A stretch of DNA of 17,084 bases, from assembly GCA_049281195.1 (NCBI GenBank), contig JBAPRR010000072.1, positions 1 to 17,084 on the forward strand, written 5' to 3'. Positions 1 to 6,939 of the stretch are shown piece after piece; position 1 is the first letter of the stretch; every line of letters starts with the position of its first letter. Below the pieces are notes generated by a model. That model did not search any database. It saw nothing but the letters and a program-made list of their open reading frames with translations, and was not told the origin of the DNA. A program made the position numbers and the translations under genes. The DNA is from JBAPRR01 sp049281195. GTDB lineage: Bacteria; Actinomycetota; Acidimicrobiia; Acidimicrobiales; CAVXTF01.

Positions 1-2
1 GT

Positions 3-2033
3 TCTGATCCTGTGGTCCACCTCGTAAATCCGAGGTACCAGCACATCGACGGACGCAAATGTTGCGCTTCTCTCGACCAGATTGACGGTCCCGTCGACCT
101 GGTGCTCATGTGCGTGCCCGACCCAGCTCTCGAATCCGCCCTGCAGATGGCAGCTGCTCGCCGGGACCACTCCGCTGTCATCTTCGGAAGCGCCTGGGAG
201 GCGCCTGCAGATCGTGAGGCCGGTCAAGCCGGTGAGCCCGGTGAGCCCGGTGAGCCCGGTTCAGCCGGTGTGCCGTCGCTTCGGGAGCGGATCAAGCGCA
301 TCGCCGCTCAGTCGCAGATGTCGGTTTGTGGAGCAGGCTGTATGGGGTTCGTCAATGTGGCGTACGGACTGCGCGCGATCGGTTACGTGGAGGCGGACCC
401 TATTCCAGAAGGTCCGTTGGCGCTCGTGAGCTGCTCGGGATCTGCCTTCTCGGCGCTACTCCGGACGCACAGACGGTTCGGTTGGACCCTCGCAGTCTCC
501 TCGGGTCAGGAGCTCGTTACTCCGGCTTCGGCCTATTTGGAATATGCGGTCGAGATCGCCGCTACCAAGGTCGTGGCCCTCCTGTTGGAACAGATGAGCG
601 ATCCGCTCGGTCTGCGGGCATCGCTCGAACTCGCCCGCGACAGCGACGTGACGGTCGTGGCTTTGACAGTCGGCGCCTCGGAAAGGGGTCGTGCCATGGT
701 CGAAGCCCACTCGGGTGCTCTGGCCGGTTCCGACGCCGGTTGGGAAGCGCTGTTCGACGCATGCGGTGTCATCCGAGTCCGCGACATCGATGAGATGGCT
801 GACACGCTCGAGATCTTCAGCGTCTCCAGACGACCGGGGCCGAAGCCGCCAGGTGGGGGAGGGATCGCCACCGTTCACGACTCGGGCGCAGAACGGGCTC
901 TGATGGTCGACGTCGCAGCAGAGCTCTCTGTCCGGTTCGCTCCGATCTGTGCAGAGACCGAAGCAGATCTGGAGGGAATCCTCGATTCGGGGCTCGAACC
1001 CGGGAATCCTCTCGACTTGTGGGGAAGGGGCGCAGACATAGCCGACACGTTCGGCAGTGCACTGTCGGTTCTGGCGGACGATCCCGAGGTCGACGCGGTG
1101 TGTTTGTCGGTGGACCTCGTCTACGAGTTCGACGAGGACGACTCCTACGAGCAGGCTTTGTTCGATGCTTTCGGCCGGACGACCAAGCCGATGGCGCTTC
1201 TTTCGAATTTGCACAGCGCCATCGATCCAGCCGGGGCGGGCCGACTGCGCGAAGCGGGGATCCCCGTTCTCGAAGGCACCCGCACGGGACTGCTGGCGCT
1301 GCGCCACCTTTTGGAGTGGCGTGACGCGTCGGCGAGCACGATGCCTCGGGCGCATCTGGTGTCCAAGGAACGAAAGGCGCGGTGGGCCTCACGCTTGAGC
1401 GCAGGCTCGCTTACCGGGGAAGAGTCGTTGGCACTGATCTACGGGTACGGCATCCCCGTGACGAAGGCGCTACCGGCAACCGACAGAAATCAGGCGATGA
1501 AGGCCGCCCAGATGATCGGCCTGCCCGTGGTCATGAAGACAGACGTGCCGGGCATCGCCCACAAGTCGGACGTCGGTGGAGTGGTGCTCGGACTCTCTTC
1601 TCTCGAGGACGTCGGGCGGGCCTATGACGACCTCGCAACACGGCTGGGCGGTCGTGTCCTGGTAGCGCAATCTGCCCCCGATGGCGTCGAGATGGCCATA
1701 GGAATCGTCAAGGACCCCGGTCTCGGTCCTCTGATCGTCGTCGGCGCAGGGGGAGTACTGGTCGAGCTGTTGAGTGACCGCTCGGTGGCGCTCACGCCTG
1801 TCGATGCCGCCTGTGCGAAAAGGATGATTGATCGGCTGGCCGTGCGTGCTCTTCTGGACGGAGCGCGCGGTGCCACACCAGTTCGGATGGAAGCACTTGC
1901 CGACGCCATTGTGGCGGTTTCGCAGATGGCGGCCGAGATTGGCGACACGATCGAGGCCCTCGACATCAATCCCCTGCGGTGCAACGCAGACGGGGTGGTC
2001 GCGCTGGACGCGCTCGTGGTGCCGTCGTCGTAA
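3..2033 (+). CDS. Acyl-CoA synthetase (NDP-forming), 5'-truncated by window edge
   Basis: This is a member of the NDP-forming acetyl/acyl-CoA synthetase family, which interconverts an acid, CoA and ATP with acyl-CoA, NDP and phosphate in the cytoplasm. The frame is open to the left edge, so the true start is outside the window. The visible part opens inside the CoA-binding Rossmann domain (VNPRYQHIDG, then VDLVLMCVPDPAL). Numbering from the GTG at 12, a succinyl-CoA-ligase-like part follows with HSGALAGSD, whose His233 fits the phospho-histidine. The C-terminal ATP-grasp domain spans about 465-673 (GLPVVMKTDVPGIAHKSDVG, then EALDINPL). Domain order and length fit a fused alpha-beta enzyme. 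A run of Gly-X-Y triplets at residues 71-88 interrupts the N-terminal domain and is unusual for the family. The next gene is convergent. The family call is firm; the acyl substrate is unknown. Confidence 0.9.
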   Translation, partial: SDPVVHLVNPRYQHIDGRKCCASLDQIDGPVDLVLMCVPDPALESALQMAAARRDHSAVIFGSAWEAPADREAGQAGEPGEPGEPGSAGVPSLRERIKRIAAQSQMSVCGAGCMGFVNVAYGLRAIGYVEADPIPEGPLALVSCSGSAFSALLRTHRRFGWTLAVSSGQELVTPASAYLEYAVEIAATKVVALLLEQMSDPLGLRASLELARDSDVTVVALTVGASERGRAMVEAHSGALAGSDAGWEALFDACGVIRVRDIDEMADTLEIFSVSRRPGPKPPGGGGIATVHDSGAERALMVDVAAELSVRFAPICAETEADLEGILDSGLEPGNPLDLWGRGADIADTFGSALSVLADDPEVDAVCLSVDLVYEFDEDDSYEQALFDAFGRTTKPMALLSNLHSAIDPAGAGRLREAGIPVLEGTRTGLLALRHLLEWRDASASTMPRAHLVSKERKARWASRLSAGSLTGEESLALIYGYGIPVTKALPATDRNQAMKAAQMIGLPVVMKTDVPGIAHKSDVGGVVLGLSSLEDVGRAYDDLATRLGGRVLVAQSAPDGVEMAIGIVKDPGLGPLIVVGAGGVLVELLSDRSVALTPVDAACAKRMIDRLAVRALLDGARGATPVRMEALADAIVAVSQMAAEIGDTIEALDINPLRCNADGVVALDALVVPSS
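231..257 (+). repeat. 9-bp tandem repeat GGTGAGCCC x3 (collagen-like Gly-Glu-Pro)
   Basis: Three exact copies of GGTGAGCCC lie at 231-239, 240-248 and 249-257. They are in frame inside the acyl-CoA synthetase and encode (Gly-Glu-Pro)3. Degenerate copies on both sides extend the Gly-X-Y pattern to about six triplets (GQA GEP GEP GEP GSA GVP). Confidence 0.9.
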
Positions 2034-2238
2034 TGGCCTGCCCGAGATACGAGAATCCGCAACCGCGGTCCTGAATGGCTTGTCTTCGTCATTGCGTCGC
2101 CAGGTAGGCAACCAGCTGCGTCGTGCCGATCACGTGACGTCTCCTCCAACTTCTCAAGCGATTCGCGTACGCCTACTCAACGTTCCAGCCTCAGGGGTCG
2201 GCGACTAACTAGGACGGTTTGTGATCCGGGCAACAGCC

Positions 2239-2592
2239 TCAGAAGATTACGTAGATCTTTCTGATCGTCTCGGCGATCTCCCAGGTGCCGCCCCAGCCCT
2301 TTTCGAACAGAACCGTGTCGCCAGGGCCGATATCGACGGGAGACTCGCCGTCTCTTGTGACGGTCATCCGTCCGGAAAGAATGTGGACGAACTCGTTGGT
2401 CTCGAGGTCCCAACGCGATGGCCCGGGAGTGCACTCCCAGATTCCGGTCTCCGCTCCGTTGTCGCCCTTCCAGATGGTGAGGGCGGAGGTGGACATTTCG
2501 TGGCCGGTTGCCTCCTTGAGAGGACCGGTGTCCTCGAGCACAGCAGTAGCGGCGTTGGAGAGCTTCGGAAGGGTAGGAGCTATCTGACTCAT
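2239..2592 (-). CDS. Cupin domain protein (DUF861 / cupin_3 type)
   Basis: This 117-residue protein is a single small beta-barrel cupin. The diagnostic stretch runs from WECTPGPSRWDLETNEFVHI through LSGRMTVTRDG and IGPGDTVLFEKGWGGTWEI to RKIYVIF. That matches the DUF861 subgroup (ureidoglycine aminohydrolase-like cupins) rather than the classical HxH cupins; Glu66 and His70 are the visible candidates for a metal site. Proteins of this subgroup usually stand alone beside amino-acid or amine catabolic oxidoreductases, and their reaction is mostly unknown. The ATG overlaps the stop codon of the upstream FAD oxidoreductase by four bases (ATGA), so the two are almost certainly co-translated. The fold is confident; the function is not. 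Confidence 0.85.
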   Translation of the reverse strand: MSQIAPTLPKLSNAATAVLEDTGPLKEATGHEMSTSALTIWKGDNGAETGIWECTPGPSRWDLETNEFVHILSGRMTVTRDGESPVDIGPGDTVLFEKGWGGTWEIAETIRKIYVIF

Positions 2593-3776
2593 TGCTGATT
2601 TGTCCTTTCGGGGAACGGTAAGGCGATGGGATCGGGAGTAAGACGGCTTCTTCCTTCTGAGTCGAACCGGTCGAGCCCGAGATTGGTCGTGTCGACGAGA
2701 TCAGTCGATCCGCTAAGACAGATATCTGCTGCAGCTCGTGCAATGCCGGGTCCTTGCATCATTCCGTGGCCGCCGGCGGATGCCACGAACGTTCCCGACG
2801 GTCCGCATGGTCCGATGATCGGAAGGTGATCCGGCGTGTAGTCGATCGTGGCCGCCCAGATCTTGCGCAGTCCGAGATCACGCGTCCCAGGCACGAGTTC
2901 CGCCATGCGTCTGCGGATGTGATCCAGGTACTTCCAGTCGACGCCGCGTGCTGGTCCTGGGGTCTCGTCGGGGTTGCTCATCCCGAAGAGAATTCCGCCT
3001 TCCTCCGGTCTCCAGTAGAGCCCCTCGCCAATATCGAAGACCATCGGGTGGCTGTCCGGATCGAGGTCCGGGCACTGCTCGGTGACTGCGACCTGATGGC
3101 GCACACCGCCGGCAGGAACCGTGACTCCCGCGATCCGTCCGACAGAGGCGAGCTCCGGGCCACCCGTGAGCACCACCCGATCTGTATCGATCACGCCTTC
3201 GGAAGTCTCGATACCGGTGAGTCGACCATCCGAGGATCGGAGTCCGAGGAAGCTGACTCCCTCGCGTATTTCGACGCCGGCACGCGTGAGAGCGACTGCA
3301 TATGCGAGGACGTTGCGTGGAGGATCGATGTATCCGTCACCCGGCGCATATGAGCCACCGAAGCAGACACCTTCTGCCATTGTCGGGTTGAGCTTTTGAG
3401 CCTCGTCGGGACCGATCCATTCGACTTCGAGCCCCAAAGTCCTCTGCATCGCCACGCGCTCGGTTCCGACTCTTACGCCTTCCTCGTCGAATGCCGGCAT
3501 GAAGTAGCCCTGCTCGACGAAACCCGAGTCGACGCCCAGCTGTTCTCTCTGGCGGCCGTAGAAGGCGATTGACCACATGCCGAGCTCGACTGCGACACGC
3601 GTCCCTCCCTGGGCACGGACCATTCCGGCCGCCCGGCTGCTGGCGCCCCGACCGAGCCTTGATTTGTCGATCAGAACGACACGGCCTGCGCCTTCTTGCT
3701 TCAGGAAGGTTGCGCACCAGCCGCCGACGGTGCCGCCTCCGACGACAACGACGTCTGCGGTGTCTTCGCCAGACAT
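2589..3776 (-). CDS. FAD-dependent oxidoreductase, DAO / sarcosine oxidase-like family
   Basis: This 395-residue flavoprotein belongs to the D-amino-acid oxidase superfamily (sarcosine oxidase, dimethylglycine oxidase, glycine oxidase). Such enzymes oxidise the C-N bond of amino acids or N-methylated amines. The N-terminal dinucleotide-binding motif is DVVVVGGGTVGGW (Gly13, Gly15, Gly18), followed by VVLIDKSRLGRGASSRAAG, the usual FAD ribose-binding turn. Near the C-terminus, DYTPDHLPIIGP and ASAGGHGMMQGPGIARAAAD form the typical FAD-closing motif. I chose the ATG at 3776 because it places the Rossmann strand at residues 8-13. The GGGGAG there sits very close to the start, and a TTG at 3812 also stays open. 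The gene is coupled to the cupin downstream and divergent from the acyl-CoA dehydrogenase. The substrate is not determined. Confidence 0.87.
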   Translation of the reverse strand: MSGEDTADVVVVGGGTVGGWCATFLKQEGAGRVVLIDKSRLGRGASSRAAGMVRAQGGTRVAVELGMWSIAFYGRQREQLGVDSGFVEQGYFMPAFDEEGVRVGTERVAMQRTLGLEVEWIGPDEAQKLNPTMAEGVCFGGSYAPGDGYIDPPRNVLAYAVALTRAGVEIREGVSFLGLRSSDGRLTGIETSEGVIDTDRVVLTGGPELASVGRIAGVTVPAGGVRHQVAVTEQCPDLDPDSHPMVFDIGEGLYWRPEEGGILFGMSNPDETPGPARGVDWKYLDHIRRRMAELVPGTRDLGLRKIWAATIDYTPDHLPIIGPCGPSGTFVASAGGHGMMQGPGIARAAADICLSGSTDLVDTTNLGLDRFDSEGRSRLTPDPIALPFPERTNQQ

Positions 3777-3797
3777 CTCCCCGACGATGGCATAAAC

Positions 3798-3811
3798 TGA
3801 ACAGTCAGTCA
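3798..3811. promoter_or_regulatory. Putative operator A (TetR-like) between FAD oxidoreductase and acyl-CoA dehydrogenase
   Basis: The + strand reads TGAACAGTCAGTCA, with an overlapping inverted repeat ACTGA-N4-TCAGT at 3796-3809. The site lies in the divergent promoter region. It agrees at 11 of 14 positions with the site at 6745-6758. The spacing resembles TetR-family operators; no regulator gene is in the window, so this is inference from sequence alone. Confidence 0.45.
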
Positions 3812-3813
3812 AA

Positions 3814-3825
3814 CCTATCGATAGG
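3814..3825. promoter_or_regulatory. 12-bp perfect palindrome CCTATCGATAGG
   Basis: CCTATCGATAGG is its own reverse complement. It lies three bases from operator A and 38 bases before the acyl-CoA dehydrogenase start, inside the 87-bp divergent intergenic region. It could be a second operator or part of a promoter. Confidence 0.4.
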
Positions 3826-3849
3826 GCCGGCTCTCAAGCGGGCACCTGA

Positions 3850-3856
3850 GAGGGGA
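3850..3856 (+). promoter_or_regulatory. Ribosome binding site of acyl-CoA dehydrogenase
   Basis: The stretch GAGAGGGGAAG contains a strong Shine-Dalgarno core at normal spacing before the ATG at 3864 and fixes this start. Confidence 0.7.
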
Positions 3857-3863
3857 AGCGTCC

Positions 3864-5030
3864 ATGTACGGGCTGTCCGAGGAGGACCTTGAGATTCAGG
3901 CACGCGCCCGCGCCTTTGTCGAAGGACTGTTTCCCTATGAGGTCGAAGCCGAGATGGACAACGGCGAGATCGATCCCGGCGTCGCCGAAAAGTTCAACGC
4001 GCAGGCTCAAGACCTTGGGCTCACCGCCACCAACATGCCGGTCGAACTGGGCGGCCGGGGTTGTTCGATGCTTCAACAGATACTCGTCCAAGAGCAGGGC
4101 GGTCGGGTGACGAATGCTCTCGCGTGGATGCTGACAACTCCTCCATCGTGGTTTGTGCCGGTGGCGACGGACCACCAGATCGAACGTTGGCTTCGCCCGA
4201 CCGTGCAGGGTCTCGCCGAGGAGTGTTACGCGATCACAGAAGAGGGTGCCGGCTCCGACGTCGACGCCATCGAGGCGACGGTCGGCCGAGACGGTGACGA
4301 GTACCTGTTGAACGGCGTCAAGTGGCACGTCACCTCTTACAACGAAGCGACGTGGGGGTTCTTTCAGGGCAAGCTCACCGACGGCCCGAACGCCGGAGAA
4401 CACGCGCTGTTGATCTTCGACATCCCGTGTGATGGCGTGAAGGTGGTGCGCACCCCGGGGTATACGCACACGATCGCTCATCATCATCCGATCATCGCGT
4501 TCGAAGACGTGCGCGTGCCGAAGGCGAATCTCGTGGGCAACGAGGGTGACGGCATGGCGTTCGCGTATGAATGGTTCCGTTTCGAGCGGTTCATGGTCGC
4601 AGCGCGCTGCCTCGGCGCCGCTTCACGTCTGATCGACGAGGCAACGGAGTTCGCCAAGTCGCGAGTCGCCTCTGGACAGCCGATAATCGAGCACCAGCTC
4701 ATTCAGGCAATGCTCGCCGACAGCCTGACAGAGCTTTTCGCCGGCCGTTCGATGCTTTACGCGGCCGCTACGGCCGTCGACGAAGGCGCCGACGCAAAGT
4801 TGCAACATGCGCAGGCCTCGATGGCCAAACTCTACTGCTCGGAGATGGCGAACCGTGTCGCCGATCGCGCGGTGCAAGTTTTTGGTGGTCGCGGCTACAT
4901 GCGAGAGAACGTTGCTGAGCGGTTTTTCCGCGAGCTTCGGGTCGAACGGATCTGGGAAGGCACGAGCGAGATCCAAAAGCTGATAATCGCCGACCAGCTC
5001 GCGAAGCGGGGAGCAGCAGCGCTTATTTGA
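3864..5030 (+). CDS. Acyl-CoA dehydrogenase
   Basis: This 388-residue flavoprotein has the full acyl-CoA dehydrogenase fold. It would introduce a 2,3-double bond into an acyl-CoA and pass electrons to ETF. The FAD/substrate strand motif is CYAITEEGAGSD (121-132), with Glu where many members have Pro. The middle-domain signature is FEDVRVPKANLVG (213-225). The C-terminal helical domain carries QVFGGRGYMRE (338-348) and IWEGTSEIQK (363-372); Glu365 is at the catalytic-base position of MCAD-type enzymes. The start is well supported by AGGGGA at 3850-3855, about eight bases before ATG. The gene is divergent from the FAD oxidoreductase/cupin pair. Its chain-length or branched-acyl preference cannot be read from the sequence. 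Confidence 0.95.
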   Translation: MYGLSEEDLEIQARARAFVEGLFPYEVEAEMDNGEIDPGVAEKFNAQAQDLGLTATNMPVELGGRGCSMLQQILVQEQGGRVTNALAWMLTTPPSWFVPVATDHQIERWLRPTVQGLAEECYAITEEGAGSDVDAIEATVGRDGDEYLLNGVKWHVTSYNEATWGFFQGKLTDGPNAGEHALLIFDIPCDGVKVVRTPGYTHTIAHHHPIIAFEDVRVPKANLVGNEGDGMAFAYEWFRFERFMVAARCLGAASRLIDEATEFAKSRVASGQPIIEHQLIQAMLADSLTELFAGRSMLYAAATAVDEGADAKLQHAQASMAKLYCSEMANRVADRAVQVFGGRGYMRENVAERFFRELRVERIWEGTSEIQKLIIADQLAKRGAAALI

Positions 5031-5141
5031 GGCGTCCTGCCATTTCGTCAATTAGCCGGGTGGAGTCCATTGGTAAGTTGTTATTGGTCGGCATGGAGAT
5101 TGCATCGACCCACGAAGTCCTCTCGAACGACGAAACCTTTG

Positions 5142-5270
5142 GCCCGTTGTAAATCGGTTGCTCGTCCACTCATTCTCTTCTTCTCAACGGGCAGTGTTAC
5201 TGATCATTAGCGGCGGGCCGAACACTGATTCGGGTGATGTGCCGTCTGCGACGTGATAGTCGAGCAGACG
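5142..5270 (+). other. Run of three stem-loops in the intergenic region
   Basis: Three exact inverted repeats follow each other. GCCCGTTG (5142-5149) pairs with CAACGGGC (5185-5192). CAGTGTT (5192-5198) pairs with AACACTG (5221-5227). CGTCTGC (5243-5249) pairs with GCAGACG (5264-5270), with an inner GAC/GTC. They lie between the acyl-CoA dehydrogenase stop and the coding-like stretch that follows. A structured RNA or a weak terminator region is possible. None of the stems is followed by a T tract, and stems of this length also arise by chance in GC-rich DNA. Confidence 0.25.
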
Positions 5271-5503
5271 AACGACCTCTCATTGTCGGTCCCTCCGACC
5301 CCCAAGCCGCCTACCCGAACGAGTTCAGCGGCAACGACTGGAACGACAACGCAATAGCCAACATCGCGGACTTCAGCGGTTATGGATCCTCCGAGTCGCA
5401 GAACACCTTCGGCAGCCCGAACTCCGACAGCTGCGAGCCGACCGGAGGTGGCTCGGCGACGTTCAACGGATACACCGACAGCACGGAATACTGGGCCTGC
5501 TGA
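5234..5503 (+). pseudogene. Possible remnant of a secreted protein gene, or small hypothetical ORF
   Basis: I do not recognise this family. An open frame of 89 codons starts GTG ATG. From about 5290 onward its third codon positions are almost all G or C, as in a real gene. The product there is rich in Asn, Ser, Gly and Asp (NEFSGNDWNDNAIANIADF, then TGGGSATFNGYTDSTEYWAC) with two Cys near the end, resembling the tail of an exported protein. The first 20 codons lack this bias and give an Arg-rich peptide with no signal sequence. Two other frames just upstream also read as linker-like peptide: IISGGPNTDSGDVPSAT before a stop at 5254, and SLSVPPTPKPPTRTSS before a stop at 5355. The simplest reading is one gene broken by frameshifts and 5' decay. 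No convincing ribosome site is present. Confidence 0.35.
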
Positions 5504-5504
5504 C

Positions 5505-5552
5505 GAGGCTGGAGATCTACGAGACTAGAGATCTACCAGGCTAGAGAGCTAC
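5505..5552. repeat. 16-bp tandem repeat, three copies
   Basis: Three adjacent 16-mers end in CTAC: GAGGCTGGAGATCTAC (5505-5520), GAGACTAGAGATCTAC (5521-5536) and CAGGCTAGAGAGCTAC (5537-5552). The third copy supplies the TAG stop codon of the Rieske gene (5549-5551, - strand). The first begins just after the TGA that ends the coding remnant. Confidence 0.85.
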
Positions 5553-6751
5553 AGGGCCTCGGAGAGTGTCCCCGCGACGATCGGCAGCCCGGAGTAACCC
5601 CTGGCGATCATGGATACCAACTGGTAGACGCCGTCCTCATCATTCGACAACGGGCCGGGGATGGCCTTAGGGGAGGACAGGCCTCGCTGTACCGACTCGC
5701 ACGCGAGCCAGTCCTGGCGGTTCGTTATGTCCCAGAAGTCGACCGCGAAGGAAGGATCGAAGGTGTCGCGCTCGACGTCTTCTGGTGCGAATGCCCAAGA
5801 GCAAACGATGTGGGTGGTGCCGGACGTGAGGGGCGTGAGCGTGTGCGTCATCACGTAGTCGGGGTGGAGGCTGATCAACAGGTTCGGGAAGACGCCGATG
5901 TATTCGACGTGGCGCCGTGCTTCGCCCACGAGACCTCTGAAGATCGAAGCGCTCGACTTCCCGTCAAGCGACATCGTCTCCATTTCGTCGCGTAGCTCCA
6001 TCCACCCCCCGACCCATGCCCCCTGGTCGGGATGGGTGTAGTTCTCGCCGCTACGGGGAGGACTTGCATTGCACAGCTCCGGGTGGATCATCGGGCAGTG
6101 GTAGCTCTCCTGGTAGTTCTCGTTCAGAACCTTCCAGTTGGCCTCTACGACATACTCGTGGCGGCCCCTGGTCACGAGGCGCTCGGGTTCGTAGGGAGCA
6201 ACGAGCGGTTCGAGACCCGCAAGATGTTGCTCAATAGGTCCGGCATCGCCTGAGCAATCCACGAAAATCCATCCGTGCCACTCGCTACATGCGAGCTCGA
6301 CGAGTCCATGGGTCGCGGTGTCGACATGCTCTGGATCGAACCCCGGGGTCATCCGTAGGCTGCCGTCGAGGTGGTAAGACCAAGCGTGATACGGGCACAC
6401 GACGATGGACCGGTTGACAGCCGGCTGGCCGCAGGGGAGAAGCTCATGGCCTCTGTGCCTGCAGGCATTGGCGAAGGCTCGCAATGTCCGTCCCTGATCG
6501 CGCATCAGGAACACACCGGAACGACCGACTGAAATCGCCTTCTGGTCGGCGGGATTCGGCATGTCCTCGGATCGGCCGATGCACATCCACCCGGCTTCGA
6601 AGAAGTTCCGCTGCTCCCAGGCGAAGACTGCGTCGCTCACGTAAGCCTCGCGAGGAAGCATTCTCGACTGTCCGAAAGGTGCAACAGATCGGGCAAGCCC
6701 TGCACGGTCGAGAGGGCAGGGATCGTCGGCGCGGTCGGTTTGAATGACCAT
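5549..6751 (-). CDS. Rieske [2Fe-2S] non-heme iron oxygenase, alpha subunit
   Basis: This 400-residue protein is a terminal oxygenase of the ring-hydroxylating (Rieske) family. It needs a reductase partner that is not encoded here. The Rieske domain has Cys97-x-His99 (ACRHRGHEL) and Cys119-x2-His122 (CPYHAWSY). The catalytic domain has NWKVLNENYQESYHCPMIH, with iron ligands His218 and His223 and a third ligand Asp341 in FWD. Glu215 stands where most aromatic dioxygenases have the Asp that bridges the two metal centres; Glu there is known from the carnitine oxygenase CntA. This points to amine substrates rather than arenes. I prefer the ATG at 6751, which has GGAGG 12 bases upstream, over the in-frame ATG at 6811. 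The latter would add 20 residues, DLRDAWRYADC among them, not typical of the family. The stop lies inside the 16-bp repeat. Confidence 0.9.
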   Translation of the reverse strand: MVIQTDRADDPCPLDRAGLARSVAPFGQSRMLPREAYVSDAVFAWEQRNFFEAGWMCIGRSEDMPNPADQKAISVGRSGVFLMRDQGRTLRAFANACRHRGHELLPCGQPAVNRSIVVCPYHAWSYHLDGSLRMTPGFDPEHVDTATHGLVELACSEWHGWIFVDCSGDAGPIEQHLAGLEPLVAPYEPERLVTRGRHEYVVEANWKVLNENYQESYHCPMIHPELCNASPPRSGENYTHPDQGAWVGGWMELRDEMETMSLDGKSSASIFRGLVGEARRHVEYIGVFPNLLISLHPDYVMTHTLTPLTSGTTHIVCSWAFAPEDVERDTFDPSFAVDFWDITNRQDWLACESVQRGLSSPKAIPGPLSNDEDGVYQLVSMIARGYSGLPIVAGTLSEAL

Positions 6752-6758
6752 ACAGTCA
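6745..6758. promoter_or_regulatory. Putative operator B, overlapping the Rieske start codon
   Basis: The + strand reads TGACCATACAGTCA, that is TGAC-N6-GTCA. It agrees at 11 of 14 positions with operator A (TGAACAGTCAGTCA at 3798-3811). It spans the proposed ATG at 6749-6751, so a bound repressor would block initiation directly if the transcript starts close by. Confidence 0.4.
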
Positions 6759-6825
6759 GCGTACCTCCAGGCGTCTCGGAGGTCCAGAGTCTGGAAGGAC
6801 GTGCCAGCCATGCCGGCCCTGGATA

Positions 6826-6833
6826 CCCCCCCC
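6826..6833. repeat. Homopolymeric C8 tract
   Basis: Eight consecutive C lie between the Rieske gene and the next - strand gene, about 75 bases upstream of the preferred Rieske start. Runs of this length are prone to slippage. Confidence 0.6.
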
Positions 6834-6846
6834 AGGAATCACCGCC

Positions 6847-6939
6847 ATGCTTCCCGTAATCACCCTGGTGTCACGCCCTGAGCGGGTTCATCGCCTTCTC
6901 CGGCAGTCGATGGATCAATTGCAGTTGGGGGAAATTTAG
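6847..6939 (+). CDS. Possible 30-codon mini-ORF
   Basis: An ATG with AGGAA nine bases upstream opens a 30-residue frame (MLPVITLVSRPERVHRLLRQ and on to LQLGEI). The TAG is part of the left direct repeat of the hairpin element. It is in the same frame as the 59-codon ORF at 7018, with three stops between them (6937, 7006 and 7015). It may be a leader peptide, a gene fragment or chance; only the ribosome-site spacing supports it. Confidence 0.15.
   Translation: MLPVITLVSRPERVHRLLRQSMDQLQLGEI

Noticed and set aside
456..1355. A - strand frame of 299 codons inside the acyl-CoA synthetase
   Set aside because: The + strand encodes a complete recognisable enzyme here; the antisense product is Arg-rich without any motif.
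2034..2238. A terminator or small gene in the 205-bp convergent gap
   Set aside because: Only short palindromes such as TCACGTGA (2130-2137) are present; no stem with a T tract and no coding-like frame.
5505..5552. A CRISPR-like array
   Set aside because: The repeats are 16 bp with no spacers between them and there are no cas genes.
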